Assembly: GCF_021228125.1 (NCBI RefSeq)
Contig: NZ_JAJQQS010000003.1
Coordinates: 496,001 to 560,000 of the forward strand
Direction of reading: 5' to 3'
Source: Streptomyces albireticuli
GTDB taxonomy: Bacteria > Actinomycetota > Actinomycetes > Streptomycetales > Streptomycetaceae
DNA length: 64,000 nucleotides
Made by a program: the position numbers and the translations under genes. This document shows, in pieces, positions 1-6,486 of the stretch. How positions within the stretch are numbered: the first letter of the stretch is position 1; every line of letters begins with the position of its first letter. Under the pieces are notes generated by a model that saw nothing but the letters and a program-made list of their open reading frames with translations, searched no databases and was not told the DNA's origin.

Positions 1-1
1 G

Positions 2-781
2 ATCAGCCAGCCGGTGCCGGAAGCCTGGTTCAAGAGCGTGCACTGGCTCGGCTATCTCCGCGCCCGGGGCTTCTTCCACCTCGCCACGGACCGGCCCCTC
101 GCCGCCCTGGCGGACTTCCTGAAAATCGGAAAGCTGGCCGGCCGCTGGGGAATCGACCACCCCATGCTCGTGTCCTGGCGCACCGAGGCCGCCGAATGCT
201 GGCTGCGCGTGGGCGAGCCCGTCCAGGCCGCGGAGGTCCTTTCCCCGCAGCCCAGCGAGAAATTCCCCGGCAGCGGCCGGATCCGCGGCATCACCCTTCG
301 CCTGGAGGCGGCCCTCGCCCCCCTTTCCCGGCGGCCCGAACTCCTGCGCAGGTCCGTCGAGGACCTCCATTCCTCCTGCGACCGGCTGGAGGCCGCGAAG
401 GCCCTCGCCGACCTGCGGGACGCCTATCAGGAACTCGGCGACCCGATGCGCGCCGAACTCGCCCGCCGCCGCGCCTGGCACATCGCCAGGGAATGCGGCG
501 CGGAACCCCTGTGCCGCCGGGTCGCACCCGGGCGGCGGGAGGCGCCCGTACCCCGGGAGGACACCACCCCGGCGCCCGCGCCGGCGGAGCCCGCCGCCGA
601 GCCCGGCGGCGAACTCACCCGGGCCGAGCACCGCGTCGCCTCGCTCGCCGCCTACGGCCGTACCAACCGCGAGATATCGGAGCAGCTCTACATCACGGTC
701 AGCACCGTCGAACAGCATCTGACGCGCGTATACCGAAAACTGCGTATCACCCGCCGCCATCAACTCCCGATGGACCTGTAG
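2..781 (+). CDS. LAL-type LuxR family transcriptional regulator (5' end missing)
   Basis: This is the C-terminal part of a transcriptional regulator. The reading frame is open from base 2, so the gene starts outside the window; the GTG at 14 is internal. The visible 259 residues hold an alpha-helical, TPR-like stretch rich in Leu and Ala, a Pro/Ala-rich linker, and a C-terminal LuxR helix-turn-helix (LTRAEHRVASLAAYGRTNRE, then STVEQHLTRVYRKL). This layout fits the large ATP-binding LuxR (LAL) regulators that act as pathway-specific activators in many Streptomyces type I PKS clusters; the ATPase half is not visible, so LAL membership is inferred. It ends at a TAG and converges on the exporter gene. 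A role in activating this cluster is inferred from position. Confidence 0.85.
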   Translation: MSQPVPEAWFKSVHWLGYLRARGFFHLATDRPLAALADFLKIGKLAGRWGIDHPMLVSWRTEAAECWLRVGEPVQAAEVLSPQPSEKFPGSGRIRGITLRLEAALAPLSRRPELLRRSVEDLHSSCDRLEAAKALADLRDAYQELGDPMRAELARRRAWHIARECGAEPLCRRVAPGRREAPVPREDTTPAPAPAEPAAEPGGELTRAEHRVASLAAYGRTNREISEQLYITVSTVEQHLTRVYRKLRITRRHQLPMDL

Positions 782-892
782 ACACCCCGCGCCGGACCAC
801 CGCACGGGATGGTGTCCGCGGCGCCGCGGTCACGGGCACGCGACGCCGCGGAGCCTTGACGGCGTACGGATCCGGCTCGCACCCCGGCCGGA
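781..892. terminator. Possible shared terminator between convergent genes
   Basis: The 111-nt gap between the convergent regulator and exporter genes contains a perfect 14-nt palindrome, ccgcggcgccgcgg, at 816-829. The 6-nt arms gacacc (781-786) and ggtgtc (811-816) could form a second stem. There is no T-run. A bidirectional terminator would make sense here, but this is a weak call because short GC palindromes are common in such DNA. Confidence 0.3.
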
Positions 893-2440
893 TCAGCCCA
901 CCGCTCCGCTCACCGGACCCTCATGGTCCGCCTCCTCCACCGCTCCGGACCCTGGGGGCCGCTTCGGCATGAACAACAGGGCGAGCACGGCGGCGACCAC
1001 CGCGATGGCGCCGCACACCGCCAGCAGTGTGTGCATCGCGCTCACGAACGCGTCCTGCACCGCGCGCACGATCTCGGGACTGCCCAGCTTCCGCCCCACG
1101 GCCACCCCGCTGCCCACACTGCGCCGGGCGACCTCCGTCACCTCGCCGGGGACCTCACTCAGCCGCAGATGGGAGCGGTAGCCGGCGTTGGCGACCGTGC
1201 CGAGCACCGCCACCCCGACCGAGCCGCCCACCTGCCGCATCGCGGAGACCAGGGCGGACCCCACCCCGCTGCGCTCCTTGGACAGCGAATTGATGGCCGC
1301 GGTCATCGTCCGCGTCATCGCCAGGCCGAGGCCGACACCGGCCACCACCAGCCAGAGGGCCACGAAGCCGTAGGACGTGGCCGGTTCGGTCCTGGTGCCC
1401 AGGAACAGACCGGCCGCGACCAGCAGGAAGCCGAGCGCGGGCACCGCCCTCGGGGCGATCTCCGTCGCCAGCTTGGAGACCAGCCCGGCGCTGACCAGCA
1501 CGCCGCCGATCAGCGGCAGCAGCCGGACGCCCGTACCCAGCGCGTCGGTGCCGTCGACCGCCTGGAAGTACTGCGGCAGCGCGAAGATCAGCCCGAACAT
1601 CGCGAAGGCCACGACGGTGCCCAGCACCGAACCCCAGACGAAGCCCCGGGACCGGAACAGGCTCAGGTCGACGAGGGGTTCGCCGGTCAGCGCGACACGC
1701 TTCTCCCAGAAGCCGAACACCCCCAGCAGCACCAGCCCGCCGACCAGCGGCAGCAGTGCCTCGCCGCTGCCCCAGCCCTCCTCCCCGGCCCTGATCGAGC
1801 CGTAGACGACGCCGATCAGCGCGACGCTGGAGATCAGCACGCCGGTGAAGTCGATCCGGCCGCGCTGCGCGCCGTGCGACTCGGGGACCAGCAGGGCCAC
1901 GGCCACCAGGCCCAGCGCCACCAGCGGGGCGTTGACCAGGAACACCGAGCCCCACCAGAAGTGGTTGAGCAGCGCGCCGCCCAGGATCGGGCCGAGCGGG
2001 AGCCCCAGCGTCTGGGTGACCGCGATGACTCCGATCGCCTTCGTCCGCTCCTTCTCGTCCTCGAAGATGTCCAGGAGGACCGAGGTGCACAGCGGCACGA
2101 GGAAGGCCGCGCTGACGCCGAGCAGGGTGCGCGCCGCGATCAGCATCCCCGACGAGCCGGAGTACGCGCACCACACGGAGGCCGCGCCGAACACGAACAG
2201 CGAGCCCATCAGGAACTTCTTGCGGCCGAACCGGTCGCCGAGCAGGCCGGCGGGCAGCAGCAGGGCCGCCATCGCCAGCGTGAACGCGTCGACGAACCAC
2301 TGGAGGTCGCTGGTCGTCGCCCCCAGGTCGGCGCCCACGGTCGGCAGGGCGACATTGAGGATCGTCGCGTCCACGCCGATGGTCAGCAGGCTCAGCCCGA
2401 GCGCCGCCAGCGCCAGCCACTTGCCCCTCGCCTCACGCAC
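893..2440 (-). CDS. MFS drug exporter, DHA2 (EmrB/QacA, 14-TM) type
   Basis: This is a 515-residue integral membrane proton antiporter expected to export the polyketide or a related toxic compound. It starts at a GTG with a short basic N-terminus followed at once by the first hydrophobic helix (LALAALGLSLLTIGVDATIL), typical of DHA2 proteins. The DHA signature WFVDAFTLAMAALLLPAGLL and motif A GDRFGRKK are visible, and the length and number of hydrophobic segments fit 14 transmembrane helices. Its start overlaps the stop of the upstream MarR-type gene by 8 nt (GTGCGTGA), so the two are probably cotranscribed and translationally coupled. Self-resistance or export is the likely role; the substrate is inferred from context only. 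Confidence 0.9.
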   Translation of the reverse strand: MREARGKWLALAALGLSLLTIGVDATILNVALPTVGADLGATTSDLQWFVDAFTLAMAALLLPAGLLGDRFGRKKFLMGSLFVFGAASVWCAYSGSSGMLIAARTLLGVSAAFLVPLCTSVLLDIFEDEKERTKAIGVIAVTQTLGLPLGPILGGALLNHFWWGSVFLVNAPLVALGLVAVALLVPESHGAQRGRIDFTGVLISSVALIGVVYGSIRAGEEGWGSGEALLPLVGGLVLLGVFGFWEKRVALTGEPLVDLSLFRSRGFVWGSVLGTVVAFAMFGLIFALPQYFQAVDGTDALGTGVRLLPLIGGVLVSAGLVSKLATEIAPRAVPALGFLLVAAGLFLGTRTEPATSYGFVALWLVVAGVGLGLAMTRTMTAAINSLSKERSGVGSALVSAMRQVGGSVGVAVLGTVANAGYRSHLRLSEVPGEVTEVARRSVGSGVAVGRKLGSPEIVRAVQDAFVSAMHTLLAVCGAIAVVAAVLALLFMPKRPPGSGAVEEADHEGPVSGAVG

Positions 2441-2978
2441 CGTGGTCCCCCTGTTCCGCGCCGGCCTCGTGGGTCCCGTCCTGGAGGGAGCCGTTCCGGA
2501 CGGCGTCCCAGCGTTTGAGCAGGGGCTCCGCCTCGACCGTGAGCCACTCGAAGACCTGGTGCGCCTCCCGTAGCCGGGCCGCCTGCGGGGCCCCGGCGGG
2601 GAACAGCCGCAGCCCCTCGTCGGTGATGTCCACGAAGGAGGCGATGCTCTCCAGGCGCCGGCGCACCAGGGCGGACCAGGCGTCGGTGGACACGCGGTAG
2701 TAGGTGGAACGGTCGCCGCTGCGGGTCACGGCCTGGATCATGCGGGTCTCGGTGAGGAGCCGCAGGGTGCCGGTGAGGGAGGCCCGGCTCGCCCGTACGG
2801 CCTCGGCGATCTGCGCGGCGTTCTGCTCGGGCGGGTCGCTCACCATCAGCCAGGCCAGTGTCCGCCCCATGATCGGGGGCCAGCCGGACTGCTGCATGAA
2901 CCAGGTCGCCACACCCTCGACCCAGGCCCGGATCTCGGCGGACTCCACGGCCGGGGTGTCGTCGGCGGACGACGCCAT
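2433..2978 (-). CDS. MarR/GbsR-like transcriptional regulator
   Basis: This is a 181-residue winged-helix regulator. I chose the ATG at 2978 because AGGAGGT lies 8 nt upstream on the minus strand (plus positions 2987-2993) and the region further upstream has no domain character. The N-terminal half holds the winged helix (NAAQIAEAVRASRASLTGTL, then LTETRMIQAVTRSGDRSTYY); the C-terminal half is helical and probably dimerising. The family usually represses an adjacent transporter and is released by a ligand. Here the gene directly precedes and overlaps the exporter gene, so control of export is the likely role. The ligand is unknown. Confidence 0.85.
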   Translation of the reverse strand: MASSADDTPAVESAEIRAWVEGVATWFMQQSGWPPIMGRTLAWLMVSDPPEQNAAQIAEAVRASRASLTGTLRLLTETRMIQAVTRSGDRSTYYRVSTDAWSALVRRRLESIASFVDITDEGLRLFPAGAPQAARLREAHQVFEWLTVEAEPLLKRWDAVRNGSLQDGTHEAGAEQGDHGA

Positions 2979-3070
2979 AGGGCGGTACCTCCTGAAGCCG
3001 ATTGCGATGACCAGAGGTTTCAGTCGCCACTGTAATGACCGAACTCGCCTGTGGATAGGGCGCGTTGAGG
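2979..3070 (-). promoter_or_regulatory. Upstream region of the MarR-exporter operon with a candidate operator
   Basis: This stretch lies upstream of the regulator start on the minus strand and is less GC-rich than its surroundings. It contains the strong Shine-Dalgarno AGGAGGT (2987-2993) and an inverted repeat cagt-cgcc-actg at 3021-3032, with partial extension of the arms. That places a dyad about 45-55 nt upstream of the start codon, where an autoregulatory MarR-type operator would be expected. No convincing -10/-35 pair was identified. Confidence 0.35.
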
Positions 3071-3159
3071 AAGTGGGGGAGAAGTGGCCCGATCGCATCG
3101 GTGGGGCCGTGGGGGTGCGGACGGCCGGAGGAGGTTCGGGCAGGGGGCGGGCAAGGGAA

Positions 3160-3188
3160 CGCCCCCGGAGCCGGTGGCTCCAGGGGCG
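3160..3188 (-). terminator. Hairpin terminator downstream of the cyclase-CCR operon
   Basis: The sequence reads CGCCCC-C-GGAGCC, loop GGT, GGCTCC-A-GGGGCG. It gives a 13-position stem with a single C/A mismatch and a 3-nt loop. It lies 61-89 nt beyond the stop codon of the minus-strand CCR gene and before the MarR-type gene promoter region. There is no U-tract, which is usual for actinomycete terminators. Confidence 0.6.
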
Positions 3189-3248
3189 GTCGGACGGCGC
3201 GGCCACGCCGCGGTCCCGTACGGATCGATGTGCCCGCCGGACCGCTCG

Positions 3249-4610
3249 TCAGGGAGTGGCGGCCGGTTCGGCGCCGGGCGCGCGGAAGCGGTCGATCGCC
3301 TCCCTGTGCCGGGCGCGGAGCTCGTGGTCGCGGACGCCGAGCCCCTCCTCGGGGGCGAGGGCGAGGACGCCGACCTTGCCTTGGTGGAGGTTGCGGTGGA
3401 CGTCGTAGGCGGCCTGGCCGGTGTCCTCCAGGCGGTAGGTCTTCGACAGGGTGGGGTGGATCTTCCCCTTGGCGATCAGGCGGTTGGCCTCCCACGCCTC
3501 GCGGTAGTTGGCGAAGTGCGTGCCGACGATGCGCTTGAGGTTCATCCACAGATAGCGGTTGTCGAATTCGTGGGTGAAACCGGAGGTGGAGGCGCAGGTG
3601 ACGATGGTGCCGCCCTTGCGGGTGACGTAGACGGAGGCGCCGAAGGTCTCGCGGCCGGGGTGCTCGAAGACGATGTCGGGGTCCTCGCCGCCGGTGAGTT
3701 CGCGGATGCGGGCGCCGAAGCGCTTCCACTCGCGGGGGTTCTGGGTGTGCTCGTCGCTCCAGAACCGGTAGTCCTCCGCCGACCGGTCGATGATGGCCTC
3801 GGCGCCCATCCCGCGGCAGATCTCGGCCTTCCGGGGGCTGGACACCACGCAGACGGGGTTCGCCCCGCCGGCCAGGGCCAACTGGGTGGCGTACGAGCCG
3901 AGTCCGCCGCTCGCGCCCCAGATCAGGACGTTGTCGCCCTGCTTCATGCCGGCGCCGTTGCGGGAGACGAGCTGACGGTAGGCGGTGGAGTTGACCAGCC
4001 CCGGCGCGGCCGCCTCCTCCCAGGTGAGATGGGCGGGCTTGGGCATCAGCTGGTTGGACTTGACGAGCGCGATCTCCGCGAGACCGCCGAAGTTGGTCTC
4101 GAAGCCCCAGATCCGCTGGGCCGGGTCGAGCATCGTGTCGTCGTGGCCGTCGGCCGACTCCAGCTCCACGGACAGACAGTGCGCGACGACCTCGTCACCG
4201 GGCTTCCAGGCGTTGACACCCGGGCCGGTGCGGAGCACCACGCCCGCGAGGTCGGAGCCCAGGACGTGATACGGCAGGTCGTGGCGGGCGGCCAGGGCGG
4301 AGGTGCGGCCGTAGCGCTCCAGGAATCCGAAGGTGGGCAGCGGCTCGAAGATCGACGACCAGACGGTGTTGTAGTTCACGGAGCTGGCCATGACGGCCAC
4401 CAGCGCCTCGCCGGGCCCCAGCTCGGGGACCGGCACCTCCTCCACGCGCAGCGACTTGCGCGGGTCCTTGTCGGCGGAGGCCATTCCCTCGAAGAGCGCC
4501 ACGTCCTCCTTGCGGACGACGACGCCGCGATAGCTCTCGGGTAACCGGAGGGCCGCTATGTCGGTGCCGGTCGCCTCGCCGGATATCAGGGTCTGGACGA
4601 TTTCCTGCAT
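3249..4610 (-). CDS. ccr: Crotonyl-CoA carboxylase/reductase
   Basis: This 453-residue zinc-less medium-chain dehydrogenase reductively carboxylates crotonyl-CoA with NADPH and CO2 to ethylmalonyl-CoA, the extender for ethyl branches. The NADPH-binding motif IWGASGGLGSY lies near residues 230-240. The four residues known to hold CO2 in this family are all present at the expected numbers: N81, F170, E171 and H365. The ATG start has AGGAAG upstream. It lies 30 nt downstream of the SnoaL-like gene, so the two form an operon, and its product matches the single ethylmalonyl-type AT in the window (module 7). Leu23 is encoded by TTA (plus positions 4542-4544), a rare bldA-dependent codon, which suggests developmental control of extender supply. 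Confidence 0.97.
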   Translation of the reverse strand: MQEIVQTLISGEATGTDIAALRLPESYRGVVVRKEDVALFEGMASADKDPRKSLRVEEVPVPELGPGEALVAVMASSVNYNTVWSSIFEPLPTFGFLERYGRTSALAARHDLPYHVLGSDLAGVVLRTGPGVNAWKPGDEVVAHCLSVELESADGHDDTMLDPAQRIWGFETNFGGLAEIALVKSNQLMPKPAHLTWEEAAAPGLVNSTAYRQLVSRNGAGMKQGDNVLIWGASGGLGSYATQLALAGGANPVCVVSSPRKAEICRGMGAEAIIDRSAEDYRFWSDEHTQNPREWKRFGARIRELTGGEDPDIVFEHPGRETFGASVYVTRKGGTIVTCASTSGFTHEFDNRYLWMNLKRIVGTHFANYREAWEANRLIAKGKIHPTLSKTYRLEDTGQAAYDVHRNLHQGKVGVLALAPEEGLGVRDHELRARHREAIDRFRAPGAEPAATP

Positions 4611-4640
4611 CGGACTTCCTAGTGCGGCGTGCCTATGCGC

Positions 4641-5078
4641 CTATTGGGGAGCCTTCAGGCCGAGTTGGGCCAGCATCGTGACGTTGTCGCTGATGGTCCA
4701 GTGCTCGACGATCTTCCCATTCTGCACACGGCTCATGTTCAGCATAAGCATTTCGAAGGACTTTCCCGTGGGGGGAATGCCCATGAACTCGACGGTGTGT
4801 GTGCCCCGCACCACGCAGCGCGACGCCACGGTGTCCCCGGTCTGTACCACCTGCTCGACCGTGGCCCGCATGTCCGGGAAGACGGCCTGCGTGAACTGCC
4901 ACACCGCGAGCCAGCTCTCCCGGTCGCGCGGGGTGCCCGGCGGGTGCTCCGCGTCGCCCGAGGTGCCCGGCAGGTGGGCCACGACATCCGCGGCGATGAA
5001 CTCCCGCGCCTTTTCGGTGTCACCTGAATTGAAAGCGTCGTAAAGGCCGGTGATCGCGTCCGAGGGCTGCTGGGTCAT
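4641..5078 (-). CDS. SnoaL-like (NTF2-fold) cyclase, resembles the indanomycin cyclase IdmH
   Basis: This is a 145-residue single-domain protein of the SnoaL/ester-cyclase group. The pattern is typical: an N-terminal helix pair (DAITGLYDAFNSGDTEKARE), a long central segment with FTQAVFPDMRATVEQVV, and C-terminal strands ending in KIVEHWTISDNVTMLAQLG. The family covers polyketide cyclases and hydroxylase-like proteins without cofactors. In the indanomycin pathway, IdmH is a SnoaL-fold protein proposed to close the indane ring. The size, the neighbours (pyrrole starter genes and CCR) and the predicted PKS product all point to the same role here. The reaction is inferred; the catalytic residues are not obvious from sequence. 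Confidence 0.82.
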   Translation of the reverse strand: MTQQPSDAITGLYDAFNSGDTEKAREFIAADVVAHLPGTSGDAEHPPGTPRDRESWLAVWQFTQAVFPDMRATVEQVVQTGDTVASRCVVRGTHTVEFMGIPPTGKSFEMLMLNMSRVQNGKIVEHWTISDNVTMLAQLGLKAPQ

Positions 5079-5346
5079 CGCGGATACATCCCGTCCTGGA
5101 GAAGAAGGGTGGCCGGTTGCCGAAGAGAGTTACCGAAGGTAGTTGCCGAAGGCTTTCCGGGCACGCTACCCAGCTCCCACCCGGCCCGGCAACCCCGCAG
5201 TGATGAACGGCGGTTGACGGCATAGGGGTAGGGGTGGCGGGGTCCGGAAGTAGGGGCTGACGGGCCAAAGCCGGGGTGGGTAGCGTGACGCGCCGAACGG
5301 AAACGGGTGTATCGGTTCTGCTACCGGACGCGAGGTACGGCATTCC
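5079..5346. promoter_or_regulatory. Divergent control region between the cyclase-CCR and starter-PKS operons
   Basis: The 268-nt non-coding stretch should contain promoters for both directions. It holds three direct repeats gtt(g/a)ccgaa at 5116-5124, 5129-5137 and 5142-5150, with an exact 13-bp period, beginning 38 nt upstream of the cyclase start. On the other side are three copies of TAGGGG (5223-5228, 5229-5234, 5251-5256) and a TTGACG (5214-5219) that could be a -35 element for the plus-strand operon, although no matching -10 was identified. The repeats are candidate activator sites, for example for the LAL regulator at the left edge. Confidence 0.55.
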
Positions 5347-6486
5347 GTGGATTTCGACCTCACCGACAAACAACGCAAGCGCTTCGCCGGCGTGCTCGCC
5401 GAAGTGCGCGACAGGCTCGGCCGGCCCGACCCGCCGCCGGGCACCCCCTTCACCGGCGCGCAGTGGAAGAGCGCGGCCGGCATCGGCCTCACCGGGCTCT
5501 GCCTCCCGCCCGAGTACGGCGGCGGCGGGCTCGGCGCGCTCGACACGGCTCTCTGCCTCCAGGCCTTCGGCCAGGGCTGCCCCGACACGGGGCTGGTCTT
5601 CGCGGTCGCGGCCCACCTGCTGGCGTGCGCGGTCCCGATCAGGGACTTCGCCTCCGCCGAGGTACGCCGGGAGCTGCTGACCGGGCTGGCCTCCGGCGAA
5701 CTCGTCGCGGCCAACGCGATGACGGAGGACGACGCGGGTTCGGACCTCAGCCGCCTCTCCATGACCGCCGGCCGCGGGCCCGAGGGGTATGTGCTGGACG
5801 GCGACAAGTCCTTCGCCAGCAACGCCCCCGCCGCCGACGTCTTCGTCACCTACGCCGTGACCGACCCCGGCGCGGGCTTCCTCGGCCTCACCGCCTTCGC
5901 CGTCCCCGCCGGGTTCCCCGGCGTGTCCGCCGGCGAACCCTTCGACAAGATGGGGCTCGGCGGCTGCCCCGCAGGGCGGGTCGGCTTCCGCCGGTGCGAG
6001 GTGCCGACCGCCTACCGGCTGGGCGAGGAGGGGCAGGGCACGGCGATCTTCCAGCACTCCATGGCCTGGGAGCGGGGCTGCCTCTTCGGCGCGTACCTCG
6101 GTGTGATGGACCGGCAGTTCGCCCGATGCGTGGAGCACGCCCGGCAGCGCCGGCAGTTCGGCCACCGCATCGGCGACTTCCAGGCCGTCTCGCACCGCAT
6201 CGCCGCCATGAAACAGCGCCTGGAGAGCGCCCGCCTGCTGCTCTACCGCGCCTGCTGGCTCATCGACGAGGGCCGCGACCACACCGGCGCGGTCGCCCTC
6301 TCGAAGGTGGCGGTCTCCGAGGCGGCCGTGGCCAACAGCCTGGACGCGGTACAGATCTTCGGCGGTTCCGGCTACCTCACCGCCACGGGCATCGAACACC
6401 AGCTCAGGGACGCCGTGCCCGCCCTGATCTTCTCGGGCACGACGGACATCCAGCGGGAGCTCATCGCGAGGGAGGCGGGGTTATGA
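5347..6486 (+). CDS. Acyl-CoA dehydrogenase-like L-prolyl-PCP oxidase
   Basis: This 379-residue flavoprotein of the acyl-CoA dehydrogenase fold is expected to oxidise prolyl-S-PCP by four electrons to pyrrolyl-2-carboxyl-S-PCP, as RedW, PltE and CloN3 do. Family motifs are clear: MTEDDAGSDLS near residue 125, FGGSGYLTATGIEHQLRDA near 338, and the C-terminal FSGTTDIQRELIAREAG. The GTG at 5347 was chosen because residues from there (MDFDLTDKQ) align with the usual N-terminus; gaggt lies 11 nt upstream. Its TGA overlaps the ATG of the adenylation gene (ATGA). The pyrrole assignment rests on the gene trio, since the sequence alone could also be another acyl-thioester dehydrogenase. Confidence 0.88.
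   Translation: MDFDLTDKQRKRFAGVLAEVRDRLGRPDPPPGTPFTGAQWKSAAGIGLTGLCLPPEYGGGGLGALDTALCLQAFGQGCPDTGLVFAVAAHLLACAVPIRDFASAEVRRELLTGLASGELVAANAMTEDDAGSDLSRLSMTAGRGPEGYVLDGDKSFASNAPAADVFVTYAVTDPGAGFLGLTAFAVPAGFPGVSAGEPFDKMGLGGCPAGRVGFRRCEVPTAYRLGEEGQGTAIFQHSMAWERGCLFGAYLGVMDRQFARCVEHARQRRQFGHRIGDFQAVSHRIAAMKQRLESARLLLYRACWLIDEGRDHTGAVALSKVAVSEAAVANSLDAVQIFGGSGYLTATGIEHQLRDAVPALIFSGTTDIQRELIAREAGL

Noticed and set aside
5307..6482. Extension of the adenylation frame upstream across the oxidase gene
   Set aside because: The oxidase gene occupies this stretch in another frame with intact motifs. The ATGA at 6483 is the natural coupled start.
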